A stretch of DNA of 64,000 nt from contig SXOA01000132.1 of assembly GCA_005778405.1 (NCBI GenBank), positions 37,542 to 101,541 of the forward strand, given 5' to 3'. Shown piece by piece: positions 36,078 through 45,442 of the stretch (positions within the stretch are counted from its first letter, which is position 1; the number at the start of each line of letters is the position of its first letter). The position numbers and the translations under genes are program-made. The notes beneath the pieces were generated by a model that saw only the letters and a list, made by a program, of their open reading frames with translations, made no database searches and was not told the DNA's origin. This DNA comes from Planctomycetaceae bacterium. Its GTDB lineage: Bacteria; Planctomycetota; Planctomycetia; Pirellulales; Pirellulaceae.

Positions 36078-37227
36078 GCAGCGGCAATTCCGGCGGGCAG
36101 TTGAGCCGGATGGGGTGATCGCCGCAGAGACCGCGGCTGACGTGGAGCAATGTCGGCTCTTCAAAGTACAGGCCGCCGGCGTAGCGAAAGCCGAACATGC
36201 TGGGAGAGATGAGGGCGCCGATGCACGGCAGGCGGATTTGGCCGCCGTGGGTATGGCCGGCGAGCATGAGGTCGAAGTTGTTGGCTTTGGCCCACGGAAG
36301 CTGGTCGGGAGAGTGCGAGAGGAGGAGACGGAAGGGAGGAGTCAGGGGACAGGGATCAGGGGTCAGTGATGGATTCGTCCCGAACCACGGGGATTCGCTG
36401 CCAGCAATCATGATTTCGGTGTCGCGAAGGGGCACTCGCATCGCCCGGCTGCCGACATCGACAAACCCCGCTTCCTCCATCAGTCTGCGAAGCAAGCCAA
36501 CATCCGGCAGTTTCATTTCGTGATTGCCGAGGATGAAGTATTTTCCTTCGCGGGCCTTGAGGCGGCTGAAGACGGGGACAATCCAGTCCAGGCACATCAC
36601 CTTCTCGGCAATGTCGCCGGTGATGACGACCAGTTCCGGCTCCAAACGGTTGGTGCGATCGACAATGGCGTCATAGAACTCCCGTGTGATTTTTCCCGTC
36701 ATGTGCAGATCGGAGAGGTGGGCGATCGTGAGCCCGTCCAGTACCGGCGGCAGTTGCGGCAGGCGAAGAACCTTGTGTTGCACCGCGAGGTGAAAGATCT
36801 GGTTGCCGGGGATCCTGGCAAACAGGCTCGTCTCGCCCGTGCCGATGAGTGGCTGGCCAAGTTCTTTCGCCAGGTCATGCAGCGTGGTGTCGTTGGCAAG
36901 GAGCGAATCGGGAATACGCGCGAAGAGCTTGGGAATCAGCCACATCGGAATGGCGGCGGTGGCCACCAAACCGCACAGCGCGGGGTAAATTAGCCAGGGA
37001 ATCTCGGCGGCGTCTGGCGTGATTCCCTGCCAGACGCAAACGCCCAGCACAGCCGCACGCAGCCCATAAACACCCAGAAGTCCTGCTCCCCAGCCCAGAA
37101 TCGCGCGGCCAATCCACTTGATGTAGATTCGCCGCCAGGGCAGGGCGTGCAGCCGATTAAAGAGCCAGACGCACAGGGAGAAGTGTCCGAGGAAGGCAAC
37201 CAGGGACAAGAATAGGTCGAGCAGCAA
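36058..37227 (-). CDS. Membrane-anchored metallophosphoesterase (YkuE-like)
   Basis: The 389-residue protein has three to four N-terminal TM segments (about 1-105) and then a calcineurin-like phosphoesterase domain. Metal-site motifs in order are HLSDLHMTG, VVITGDIAE, ILGNHEMKL, LLSHSPDQ and LAGHTHGGQIRLP. Family members cleave UDP-diacylglucosamine, phospholipid head groups or other phosphate esters. Between GNHE and the next motif, a short repeat (36340-36368) inserts NPSLTPDPCPLTPPF without breaking the frame. The gene starts 12 bases after the stop of the PAS/GAF protein gene and is probably in its operon. Confidence 0.9.
   Translation of the reverse strand: MLLDLFLSLVAFLGHFSLCVWLFNRLHALPWRRIYIKWIGRAILGWGAGLLGVYGLRAAVLGVCVWQGITPDAAEIPWLIYPALCGLVATAAIPMWLIPKLFARIPDSLLANDTTLHDLAKELGQPLIGTGETSLFARIPGNQIFHLAVQHKVLRLPQLPPVLDGLTIAHLSDLHMTGKITREFYDAIVDRTNRLEPELVVITGDIAEKVMCLDWIVPVFSRLKAREGKYFILGNHEMKLPDVGLLRRLMEEAGFVDVGSRAMRVPLRDTEIMIAGSESPWFGTNPSLTPDPCPLTPPFRLLLSHSPDQLPWAKANNFDLMLAGHTHGGQIRLPCIGALISPSMFGFRYAGGLYFEEPTLLHVSRGLCGDHPIRLNCPPELPLLTLVRD
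36340..36368 (-). repeat. CTGACCCCTGA-type short repeat inside the phosphoesterase gene
   Basis: The plus strand reads GTCAGGGGACAGGGATCAGG then GGTCAGTGA, a run of near-identical 10-base units. A related run, CTGACTCCTGACCCCTG, lies at about 16287-16303 just before the mlaE start codon. The copy here is in frame. Confidence 0.6.
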
Positions 37228-37239
37228 GTGGAAGATACC

Positions 37240-38964
37240 TTACGCCTGCGTCTGATCCTTTTTCGACCAATCCAAAATGTGTTCCACCGTGTCCAGGAGT
37301 TGCGGGGCACGGAAGGGCTTGATAATCCAGGCCCGTTCGTTCAGGCCGTTGCGGCGGGCGCGGACCAGCGTATGGCCGGGATCGTGGCCGAATTCCTGCG
37401 TCAGGATGATCGGCACCGGATCGACCATCGCCTTGAGGCGAATCAGCAGGTCCGCTCCGCTCATGTCGGGAAGCTCGACACCGGTCACCACCACGTCATA
37501 CTGCTCGTTCTGCATGCTGAGTTGGTACAGCAACTCGGCCTCGGAGCCTTTCTGCGCGGTGTCCACCACACAGCCGTAAGGCTCGAGGAGGGAATGGGCG
37601 GAGGTGCGGACTTCGTCCTTTGAATCGACCACCAGCACGCGCATGCCGCGGAGCTTGGGCCGCTTGCAAGAAATACTGTCCACGGGGACAGCATCCGTGG
37701 GTGCCATGTTGCGGCCGACATTCTGAATCACGGCTTTGATGTTGCGGGCGTCCCAGACAATCCGCCGTAGACGGGCCGCCACTTCGGGTTCGGCGGCGAG
37801 AAAGCGTTCCGCCAAGGCGCAAGCATCGCTCAGAATCTCGTCAATCGGCAGGGCGACCGCCCGGTGAATCGCCGCGATGGCATCCTGAGCCGCATTCGCC
37901 CGTTGAGCACTGAGCAAGTCGAGCGTGTTCAGCGCTGCCGCCACTCCGCGGCAGAATGTTTCGACAAACAGTTGGTCCCCTTCGGTAAAGCCGTGCGGCA
38001 AGGGGCTTTCGACGTTGAAAGTGCCGATGGTCTGATGTTCGAACTTAAGCGGCACTGTCAGCGAGCTTTTGGCTCCCTTCGCCCCCTGCAGGTAAATCGG
38101 ATCGCCCGTCGTGTCGTCGCACAGGTAGCTCACGCCCGAGAACGCCACAAAGCCGGTCACTCCGTTATCGTCCCGCTTGGCATGCAGGATGCGGCCTGCG
38201 GCGGCGGGATCCATGCCGTGCTCGAGCAGCGGATGCAACTCGCCGGTCCTGGGATCGAGGAGGCGGATTTCGACGACGTCGAACTTGAGCAAGTCCTGCG
38301 TGTATTGCAGGATGTTTTTCTTGAGCAGCTCTTTGCGCTCGGAGACGGTCATGTGAAAGACATCTTCGGGGCGCAAGCCGGCCAGTTCGCGTCCCGCCGC
38401 TTGAATCGCCGCGAGCTTCTGCTGCTGGGCAGTTTCCAGCGAGACATCGCGGACGGTCACCACCAGGTGGAGCGCGCTGTCCTTTCCATCCGGCATGGGA
38501 ACGGCATGGAGCTGATAGTGCTTGCCTTCCTTGGTCCGCAGGAGCGAAATCGCCGCCTGCGAATGTTTGAGGGCGCTCTGAAAAGGCGAGGTGTCGCCGC
38601 CGACAATCGCCGGTCCCCCCAACGCGGCAAAAAAGCTCTCGCCGACGATGTTCCCTTTGTTGGCCCACGACCGAAGGCGTTCGTTGTTCCAAAGAATGGT
38701 GCTGCCGGCATCCACCACGGCGACGGCGTCCGGCATACCGTCCAGCACACGGTTGTTTTCCAGCAGCCGGCCGAAGCGAAGGGCTTCGTGAAAATGCTCT
38801 TGCGAGACAATCAGCCCGTCAAAATCTTCGCGTTTCAGCCTGGCGAGTGCGCGGATGGGGTCACGAACCTTGACGATATCGAACAACGACTCTGCACCCG
38901 CCGGCAAATCGGCAGCGTTGTCTCTCGATCCGCCAATGAAGAGAACTCTGGGCTTGTCGGCCAC
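37240..38964 (-). CDS. PAS-GAF signalling protein with two degenerate receiver domains
   Basis: The 574-residue protein is cytoplasmic. Residues 5-70 look like a receiver, but the phosphoacceptor position is Ser54 (DGLIVSQEHF). A PAS domain (about 76-178, LDGMPDAVAVVDAGSTILWN) and a GAF domain (about 210-350) follow. A helical part (about 355-415) resembles a dimerisation domain without an ATPase. The C-terminal receiver (442-560) keeps the acidic VDSKDE pocket and the IIKPF Lys, but has Gly495 in VVVTGVELPDMSG where Asp is required. It therefore should not be phosphorylated at the normal site. The metallophosphoesterase gene follows by 12 bases, and two genuine response-regulator genes are upstream. 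Confidence 0.85.
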   Translation of the reverse strand: MADKPRVLFIGGSRDNAADLPAGAESLFDIVKVRDPIRALARLKREDFDGLIVSQEHFHEALRFGRLLENNRVLDGMPDAVAVVDAGSTILWNNERLRSWANKGNIVGESFFAALGGPAIVGGDTSPFQSALKHSQAAISLLRTKEGKHYQLHAVPMPDGKDSALHLVVTVRDVSLETAQQQKLAAIQAAGRELAGLRPEDVFHMTVSERKELLKKNILQYTQDLLKFDVVEIRLLDPRTGELHPLLEHGMDPAAAGRILHAKRDDNGVTGFVAFSGVSYLCDDTTGDPIYLQGAKGAKSSLTVPLKFEHQTIGTFNVESPLPHGFTEGDQLFVETFCRGVAAALNTLDLLSAQRANAAQDAIAAIHRAVALPIDEILSDACALAERFLAAEPEVAARLRRIVWDARNIKAVIQNVGRNMAPTDAVPVDSISCKRPKLRGMRVLVVDSKDEVRTSAHSLLEPYGCVVDTAQKGSEAELLYQLSMQNEQYDVVVTGVELPDMSGADLLIRLKAMVDPVPIILTQEFGHDPGHTLVRARRNGLNERAWIIKPFRAPQLLDTVEHILDWSKKDQTQA

Positions 38965-39249
38965 TACTTACTCCTAATGTCCCCTACCCACACGGAATTA
39001 TAGGTTTGTCCCGCCAGACGCACAACTTGAAATCGGCATTCCGTCTGTGTAATCCAGCGGCAAAAAGGCCGCATTTTCCTTACGCCCGCAAAGTCCACCG
39101 TCCCCCGGCAGCTACGGGAAGGGAACAATCCATAACCAATGACGAACGCTCAGAGATAAGAGCACGAACTTTGGGAAAAATTCCCAGCGCGCAAAAAAAG
39201 ACAGAAGGGAAGGCCCTTCCGCCTGTGGTCAACTCCAAATAATCGCCGG

Positions 39250-39882
39250 CTAGACAAGTCCCTTCTTCACCGCCCAGACAGCCGCTTCGGTGCGATCGCC
39301 GGCTTCCAGCTTGCGCAGGATGTTCTGCACATGTTCTTTGACCGTCTCAATGCTGATCTCGAGCGAACTGCCGATTTCCCGATTGGAAAGCCCCATCGCC
39401 ACATGCCGCAGCACCTGGACCTCGCGGTTGGTGAGGGGGATATCCTCATCATAAGTCGGCCGGCGGCGGACCATGGTGTTCTTGACCCGACCCATCAAGC
39501 TATCCGGATCGGGAGGCAAACCGGTGTGAGCCCGCTTGATGGCGCCCACGATATCTTCTTTGGGAGATCCCTTCATGATGAAATCGGCGGCTCCCAAGGC
39601 CACCGCGCGGGCCACAAACGTCTGGGTATCGTGGCCGGTGAACATCACCACTTTGGTGCGCGGCGATCGGTCCACAATCCGTTCTAGGGCTTCCAGGCCG
39701 TCCGTCTCTGGCATCCGAATGTCGAGCAATACCACATCTGGGTGATGTTTCACCGACTGCTCAATCGCCTGGTTTCCTGTTGCGGCTTCGGCGACCACCT
39801 TCATTTCCGTATCCTTCAGCATGGATACGATACCGGCGCGAATGATGGGATGATCGTCGGCGACGAGCACGCTAATTGTCAT
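39250..39882 (-). CDS. NarL/FixJ-family response regulator
   Basis: The start is the ATG at 39882, where MTISVLVADDHPIIRAGIVS begins; an upstream extension of 27 codons has no similarity. The protein is 210 residues. The receiver has its Asp in VVLLDIRMPETDG and the Lys in DFIMKGSPKED. The LuxR-type HTH is LTNREVQVLRHVAMGLSNRE and then TVKEHVQNILRKL. It is a DNA-binding transcription regulator with all receiver residues present. The gene lies 285 bases upstream of the PAS/GAF gene on the same strand and about 460 bases from the divergent sigma-54 activator gene. No cognate kinase is adjacent. Confidence 0.93.
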   Translation of the reverse strand: MTISVLVADDHPIIRAGIVSMLKDTEMKVVAEAATGNQAIEQSVKHHPDVVLLDIRMPETDGLEALERIVDRSPRTKVVMFTGHDTQTFVARAVALGAADFIMKGSPKEDIVGAIKRAHTGLPPDPDSLMGRVKNTMVRRRPTYDEDIPLTNREVQVLRHVAMGLSNREIGSSLEISIETVKEHVQNILRKLEAGDRTEAAVWAVKKGLV

Positions 39883-40345
39883 TACAAACCTCTCTAACAC
39901 GATTCGAGGGTCCAACCCACAAATCAACTCGCTCATCCATGCGAACATTCCTTTGGTGATCAATTCGCAAGCTGGTGGAGGCTTCGTTAAGAAACCCCAC
40001 TCGTTTGAGGAAGAAAGGACCCGCCAACTTCACTTTCGACCTTAACCCTTTTGCGGGATTACGCCCAGAAAATGGCTTATCACCTTAAACGTCAATGTAC
40101 CATTCGGTCTTCGGAAAGTCCAAAGGGGACTGTTAAATAATCACCCCAAGTCCGCATGGGCCATGTACTTTGGTGCTGCTTGCGTCTCGGCCACCCCAAA
40201 CGGCAGATCTTCCGTTGTTGACCTTTGACAACCATGACGTAGATAAACTTCATCACGCGAGTGCGTGGCGTTGCTTTTTACGACACTTTCAAATCCACCC
40301 CCATCGCGCTTCGTCCGTTGATTCACGGTGATCGAAAAGGTCTCT
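39883..40345. other. Divergent intergenic region between two response-regulator genes
   Basis: About 460 bases, more A+T-rich than the flanking genes, with no credible coding frame. It must hold the promoters of both regulators. I looked for a sigma-54 element (TGGCAC-N5-TTGC); TGGTGCTGCTTGC near 40170 is close in letters but its spacing is two bases short. No RNA gene was recognised. Confidence 0.45.
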
Positions 40346-41731
40346 ATGAAGAACCACAATTTGCTGCTGGTTGACGACGACCGCCATCTGCTCGACTCGA
40401 TGGCGGCCTGGCTCCGCGAACAGGGTTATACCGTCTTTATTGCCGACAGTTGCCGGCAAGCTCGGGAACAAATCGCCAGTCATCCTTTGGATTTGGTTCT
40501 GGCCGATGTTCGCCTGAACGACGGCGACGGGTTTGAAGTGCTCGCCTGGTGCCGCCAGCACCATCCGGACCTGACGGTCGTGCTCATCACCGGCTATGGG
40601 ACGGTGGAGACGGGAATCGAAGCCCTCCGAGCCGGAGCGTTTGACCTACTCACCAAGCCGCTCATTGACGAAGAGCTGGCGATGGCGATCGAGCGGGCCC
40701 TTTCGCAGAAGAAGGTCATCGAAGAAAACCAAAAGCTCAAGGCGCAGCTCGACCTCCGGTTTGGACTGGAGAACATCGTCGGGCACGACCACCGGATGCA
40801 GCGGGTGTTCGACACGATTGATCGCATTGCCGATACCCGCGCGACCGTGCTCATCACGGGTGAAAGTGGGACTGGAAAGTCACTGCTGGCCCGCGCTATC
40901 CACCGCCGCAGCAGCCGACGGAATCAGTCGTTTGTGGAAGTCGCCTGCGGAGCGATGCCCGAGACCCTGCTGGAAAGCGAGCTCTTTGGCCATGCGGCCG
41001 GCTCCTTCACCGGCGCGGTCGGCGAGAAGATTGGCAAATTCACCAAGGCCGACAAGGGGACCATCTTCCTCGACGAAATTGGCACCTCCTCCCCCAGCTT
41101 GCAAGTGAAGCTGCTCCGGGTGCTGCAAGAATTCGAGTTCGAGCCGGTCGGCAGCACTACCACGATCCGCGTCGACAGCCGCGTCATTCTGGCGACGAAC
41201 GAAGACTTGACCCGCGCGGTGGCGGAAGGGCGGTTTCGCCAGGACCTGTATTACCGGATCAACGTCATCGCCATCGAGCTCCCGCCGCTCCGCGAACGCA
41301 TTTCGGACATTCCGCTGCTGGCCGAGCACTTTCTGGCCCGCACCCGCGAGGAAACCGGCAAGAAGTGCGAAGGTTTCAGCGAAGAAGCGCTGTCCGCCAT
41401 GCAGCGTTATCGCTGGCCGGGCAACGTCCGCGAACTGCAAAACGTCGTCGAAAGGGCCGTCTTGCTCGGACGAACCAACATTGTCACGCCCGAGGACTTT
41501 CCGCCGCAAATGTGTGCCGGGGCTGCCGCCGTGAACCTGGAACCCCTCACCGGCAAGGCCCTCAAGGATGCCATGGAAGCCCCTGAACGGGCCATCATCC
41601 TGGAAGTCCTGCGGGTCAATCACTGGAACCGCACCCAGACCGCCGACGCCCTCGGCATCAATCGCACGACGCTCTACAAAAAAATGAAACGCCTCGGCTT
41701 GGAAGAGCCTCGCGGCATGCTGGCGAAGTAA
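40346..41731 (+). CDS. NtrC-family sigma-54-dependent response regulator
   Basis: The start at 40346 has AAAAGG five bases upstream; a GTG at 40328 is also in frame. The 461-residue protein has a receiver with Asp54 (VLADVRLNDGDG) and a AAA+ domain with Walker A GESGTGKS (172-179) and Walker B GTIFLDEIG. The sigma-54 contact loop reads GSFTGA (219-224), with Ser in place of the usual second-position Ala. The arginine finger region is RFRQDLYYRINV. A Fis-type HTH closes it (NRTQTADALGINRTTLYKKM). It should activate sigma-54 promoters after phosphorylation. Targets are unknown. Confidence 0.94.
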   Translation: MKNHNLLLVDDDRHLLDSMAAWLREQGYTVFIADSCRQAREQIASHPLDLVLADVRLNDGDGFEVLAWCRQHHPDLTVVLITGYGTVETGIEALRAGAFDLLTKPLIDEELAMAIERALSQKKVIEENQKLKAQLDLRFGLENIVGHDHRMQRVFDTIDRIADTRATVLITGESGTGKSLLARAIHRRSSRRNQSFVEVACGAMPETLLESELFGHAAGSFTGAVGEKIGKFTKADKGTIFLDEIGTSSPSLQVKLLRVLQEFEFEPVGSTTTIRVDSRVILATNEDLTRAVAEGRFRQDLYYRINVIAIELPPLRERISDIPLLAEHFLARTREETGKKCEGFSEEALSAMQRYRWPGNVRELQNVVERAVLLGRTNIVTPEDFPPQMCAGAAAVNLEPLTGKALKDAMEAPERAIILEVLRVNHWNRTQTADALGINRTTLYKKMKRLGLEEPRGMLAK

Positions 41732-41983
41732 GCGGCTGGTGGTTGGGATGCCGTCTTTCTATCTCGTGCTCGCACACAATCAAGGGCATTTGAGCAGCGA
41801 CACGCTGCGGATTCTCGCAGGTCTGTTTCTGGTATCGGTGGCGGCATCGAAGCCGACTCGTTACGGTACGATGATTCTTGCCGAACGGCGGCCCTGGCTG
41901 CCCAGTTGGCGCGGCGTTTTCGCGGATGAAAGTCCGTCGGGTCAACTCCTCGGCGAGCGACATCCGTTTTTCCACCCCTGGCC

Positions 41984-42829
41984 ATGCAAACCCCCGAATT
42001 TCTCGTCTGGGCTCTCGAGCGGCGCTGTCCATTACGGCAGATTGCCGGCTTTGAGGATCCAGAACGGACCGAGCGGCATCTGAGGACGCTGCGGGCGTAT
42101 AGCGATGCGGCCGCGGAGGGGAGGGAGTTTGAAGGGAATTGTGTCCAGCCCCCGAATGGTTTTCGAGTCGAGGATGCGCTGTCGCTCTATGGCGGACTGG
42201 CAACGGCGGAAGCGGCCTGCTCGGAGTGTCCCGCCAATGCCGGGCTGAAGGAAAACTCTAAGAGTCTCGCCGGCTGTTTCGGCATGGTGCCGCTACCGGC
42301 TGGTGAAATCCAGGTGCATGCGGCGGTCGAAACAGCCATTGACCGATTGAATCTAAGGGCCAACGTTGCGGCTAATTTTCCTGCCACCAGGCGCGCCTGG
42401 TACGGACTTTGGATGCGCTCGCCGCTCGATGCACCCCGTGCATTGCTGTTAAAATTCGTTCTGCGGAATGCTGGCGGAAGTGATCCCGAATATGTCCGGG
42501 CCATGAACCAGATGATTCTCGGCCTGGGTATAGCATACGAGAACGCTTTGCCGTTCCACGTACGGCTTTATCCGCGCGGCGAGGTTCAAGGCGTTTGGTG
42601 GAACCTGGTGCCACACTGCCAGGCTTGCCACGCGCCTTGGTTGGAAACTTCATCCGAGCAGTGTCAGATTTGCGGTTACGTCGGCCATGCCGCCTCGCCA
42701 CCGAAGCGCCGCGCCCGCGGGACGCGGCCTTATTGGCCGCTGGAGAGGATGATGGGGAAGGAGAAGGCCGCGGAGTTTTTGGTGCGATATGAGGCGAGCC
42801 GGTGGGAACAGAAGACAAAGCGGGATTAA
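41984..42829 (+). CDS. Zinc-ribbon protein of unknown function
   Basis: The 281-residue protein has no signal peptide. It contains 10 Cys arranged in pairs: ACSECPAN (about 73-76), the C-terminal ribbon CQACHAPW (about 206-209) and CQICGYVG (about 220-223), plus single Cys. The middle part (about 100-200) is a mixed alpha/beta segment with WYGLWMRSPLDAPRALLL. The pattern suggests one C-terminal zinc site and possibly a second at the ACSEC segment. I do not recognise the family. It stands between the sigma-54 activator and an SGNH hydrolase gene, about 250 bases after the former. Confidence 0.65.
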   Translation: MQTPEFLVWALERRCPLRQIAGFEDPERTERHLRTLRAYSDAAAEGREFEGNCVQPPNGFRVEDALSLYGGLATAEAACSECPANAGLKENSKSLAGCFGMVPLPAGEIQVHAAVETAIDRLNLRANVAANFPATRRAWYGLWMRSPLDAPRALLLKFVLRNAGGSDPEYVRAMNQMILGLGIAYENALPFHVRLYPRGEVQGVWWNLVPHCQACHAPWLETSSEQCQICGYVGHAASPPKRRARGTRPYWPLERMMGKEKAAEFLVRYEASRWEQKTKRD

Positions 42830-42856
42830 GATTAAGAGTAGGATTAAGATTAAGAA
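42829..42856 (+). repeat. GGATTAAGATTAAGA short tandem repeat
   Basis: Two near-identical units of GGATTAAGATTAAGA, separated by GTA, lie directly before the SGNH hydrolase gene and overlap the stop of the preceding gene. Confidence 0.6.
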
Positions 42857-42868
42857 GTGATAACTACT

Positions 42869-44119
42869 ATGTCACGATTCATCCGCACGCTCCTCTTCAT
42901 TTTTCTACCACCATTTTTCTACCACCTTCCGGCCCGCGCCGAGGAATTCGCCCTAAAGGACGGCGATACTGTCGTCTTTCTCGGCGACAGCATCACGGCG
43001 GCCCAGTCGTACGGCAAGACTATCGAGAACTACACGCTACTGCGGTATCCATATCGCAAGGTGCGGTTCATCAATGCAGGGCAGGGGGGTGATACGGCTG
43101 CTGGCGGGCTGGCTCGGCTCGAGAAAGACGTTTTCAGCCGAGGAGCGACGGTGCTGACCGTGGCCTACGGGGTCAACGACATTGGCTGGGGAGTGAAGGC
43201 GGACGCGGAGCATCGGCAGAAATATTTGGAGAGCATTCGGGAGATTGTTCGCCGTTGCCACGAGAAGAAAGTGCGGGTCTTCATCTGTTCCGCCGCTATC
43301 ACTGGGGCGGATCCTGACAAAGCGGAAAAGGATTTTCTGCAATCCATGTGCGACGAGGGGCTCGCTGCAGCCAAGGAACTTGGAGGCGGCACGATCGATC
43401 TGCAGCGCGACATGCGGGCCATTCAGCGGCGGCTGCTGGAAGCGAACAAGCACTTGCAGCCCAAGGAATCTCCGCACACGCTCCATGCCGCCGACGGAGT
43501 CCACCTCAACGACCTGGGCCAGCTCGCGATGGCCTTTTGCATCCTCAAGGGGCTTGGCGCGCCTGCGGAAGTCTCCTCAGCCGTCATCAATGCCAAAACC
43601 GGCGACAGCGGCGAGTCCAAGGGATGCAAGATTGACGGCGTGAAGCAGAAAGATGTCGTCCTGGAATTCGACCGGCTGGACGAGGGACTGCCGCTCAACT
43701 TCGGCCTGTTCGGAGCCCTGCAATTCCGCTTCATCCCGTTTCCCGACCAGCTCAACCGCTACCTGCTTACGGTGAGAGAGCTGCCGGAAGGAAAATACGA
43801 AGTGCTCGCCGATGGCCGCAAGCTGGCGACTTATTCCCACAAACAACTTGCCGCCGGTGTCAACATCTCCTTCGCCACCTCCGACCCCTGGCAGCCGGGC
43901 GGGCCGTGGGACGTGCAGTCCACGCTGGTCAAACACCTCACGGATTCCCGCTCACAGCTCCATCTCTCGCAGATTCAAGCGACAGCCTATATCACCAATG
44001 AAACTCGATTGGCCGCACTCGCCGCCGATGCCGCCAAAGTCAACTCTTCCCTCGAAGACCTTCAGCACAAAGCCGCTCAGCCGCGGAAGTATCACTTTGA
44101 GGTGAGGAAAGCGGAATAA
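42869..44119 (+). CDS. Secreted SGNH/GDSL hydrolase
   Basis: The start is the ATG at 42869, which gives a signal peptide (MSRFIRTLLFIFLPPFFYHL, then PARAEE); a GTG four codons earlier is in frame. The protein is 416 residues. SGNH blocks are present: FLGDSITAAQSY with the catalytic Ser, INAGQGGDT with Gly, VAYGVNDIGW with Asn, and the catalytic Asp-His pair in AADGVHLNDLGQ. The C-terminal 150 residues form a second, beta-rich domain. Such secreted planctomycete enzymes are thought to remove acetyl or other ester groups from polysaccharides; the substrate is unknown. It ends one base before the end of the convergent propeller-protein gene. Confidence 0.9.
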   Translation: MSRFIRTLLFIFLPPFFYHLPARAEEFALKDGDTVVFLGDSITAAQSYGKTIENYTLLRYPYRKVRFINAGQGGDTAAGGLARLEKDVFSRGATVLTVAYGVNDIGWGVKADAEHRQKYLESIREIVRRCHEKKVRVFICSAAITGADPDKAEKDFLQSMCDEGLAAAKELGGGTIDLQRDMRAIQRRLLEANKHLQPKESPHTLHAADGVHLNDLGQLAMAFCILKGLGAPAEVSSAVINAKTGDSGESKGCKIDGVKQKDVVLEFDRLDEGLPLNFGLFGALQFRFIPFPDQLNRYLLTVRELPEGKYEVLADGRKLATYSHKQLAAGVNISFATSDPWQPGGPWDVQSTLVKHLTDSRSQLHLSQIQATAYITNETRLAALAADAAKVNSSLEDLQHKAAQPRKYHFEVRKAE

Positions 44120-45373
44120 CTACTTCCCAACGCAAAACAGATGCTTCTCCCCTCGGATGAAAATCTGTCCCTGGCTGATGGCGGGGGAGGCGTAGCAGGA
44201 TTCGCCGAGGTCGTTTTCGCTGACGACATCCACTTTGTCGCCGGGGCGGATGACTTTCGTGGTCCCCTCATCGGCCAGGAAGTAGACCAGTCCGCCCGCG
44301 GTGACGAGGGAAGCGGAGTAGTGTTTGCCGAGGCGGCCGGTCCAGTTGAGCTCGCCGCTTTTGGCGTGGTAGCAGGAGCCAATGCCGGTGTCGGAGACGA
44401 TCAGGAAGTGCTCGCCGCAGAGGATGGGGGAGGGGACGTACGAGGGGGCCTTGATGGTTCGCCAGGCGATGGAGTCCTCGCCCAAGTGGCCGTTGCCGGT
44501 GGGCTTGATGGCCAGGATGTGGTATTCGGGAAAGCCGGCGGTGAGATAGAGCAGTTCACCGTCGTAGACGGGGGAGGCGACGAATTGCTCGGTCGGGCCG
44601 TCCAAATACCACTGCTGTTTGCCGGTTCGGGGGTCGTAGCTGGCGACGCTTTTGCTGCCTGACATCATGAGTTGCGTCCGGCCGGCGACTTCGCGGATGA
44701 TGGGGGTGACGTAGCTGCGAGTTTTGTTCGGGCGGGCGGTCTTCCAGATTTCTTTGCCGGTCGTTTTATCGAGTGCGACCAGGTAGCCGTCCCCATCGTG
44801 GTCGCCGTTGACGATGACCTTGTCCTCGAACAGCACGGGCGAGCTGCAATAGCCGTGGACGCTGGCGAAGCGGCCCGGCTTGACGAGCCATTTCTGATTG
44901 CCGTCAAAATCGTAAGCCGCCACGACCATGTCGCCCGGCGTACGGCGGCCTTCCGCGGTGCCGTCCATCGCCAGAAACGTGACATAGACCCGCTTGCCAT
45001 CGGTTGCTGGTGTGCCCGAGGCAAAGCTGTTCAGGCCGTGCTTCCCTTCGAGCGGCACTTCCAAGACTTCTTGCTGCCAAACGATCTTGCCCGTCTTGCG
45101 GTCCAGCGACAGCAGCACCCGCTCCTTTTTCTCTTCAAGACAACTGACCACAAACACGCGGTCCCCCCAAACAATCGGCGACGAATGGCCGCTGCCGGGA
45201 ATCTCGACTTTCCAAGCGATGTTCTCGCCGGTCTTGCCGTTCCACTTGGTCGGAATGTCCGCTTCGGTGCTGGAGCCGTCCCCCTGTGGGCCGCGCCACA
45301 TGGGCCAGTTGGTTTCGGCGGCGAGCAGGGGAGGAGAAAGGAGGAGCAGGAGGGTAGGGAGAAGGCGGGGCAT
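44120..45373 (-). CDS. Secreted PQQ-like beta-propeller protein
   Basis: The 417-residue protein has a signal peptide (MPRLLPTLLLLLSPPLLAAE) and then NWPMWRGPQGDGSSTEADIP, the standard opening of planctomycete propeller proteins. Propeller blades with the W-motif pattern follow, such as LDRKTGKIVWQQEVL, LDKTTGKEIWKTARP, YDPRTGKQQWYLDG and YHAKSGELNWTGRLG. The fold is that of PQQ dehydrogenases and BamB, but no PQQ-site or dehydrogenase residues can be identified. The role is probably binding rather than catalysis. It is convergent with the hydrolase gene with no spacing. Confidence 0.85.
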   Translation of the reverse strand: MPRLLPTLLLLLSPPLLAAETNWPMWRGPQGDGSSTEADIPTKWNGKTGENIAWKVEIPGSGHSSPIVWGDRVFVVSCLEEKKERVLLSLDRKTGKIVWQQEVLEVPLEGKHGLNSFASGTPATDGKRVYVTFLAMDGTAEGRRTPGDMVVAAYDFDGNQKWLVKPGRFASVHGYCSSPVLFEDKVIVNGDHDGDGYLVALDKTTGKEIWKTARPNKTRSYVTPIIREVAGRTQLMMSGSKSVASYDPRTGKQQWYLDGPTEQFVASPVYDGELLYLTAGFPEYHILAIKPTGNGHLGEDSIAWRTIKAPSYVPSPILCGEHFLIVSDTGIGSCYHAKSGELNWTGRLGKHYSASLVTAGGLVYFLADEGTTKVIRPGDKVDVVSENDLGESCYASPAISQGQIFIRGEKHLFCVGK

Positions 45374-45442
45374 GGCGGGGGGAGGGTTGGAGGGTGTGAT
45401 CGCAGCATCATCGTAACTGCCGGCTGTTTTGAATGACAGAGA

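Noticed and set aside
40160..40180. Possible sigma-54 promoter upstream of the NtrC-type gene
   Set aside because: TGGTGCTGCTTGC has only eight bases between GG and GC instead of ten.
41739..42083. Open frame of 114 codons before the zinc-ribbon protein
   Set aside because: No domain, no clear ribosome site and a 100-base overlap in another frame with a better-supported gene.
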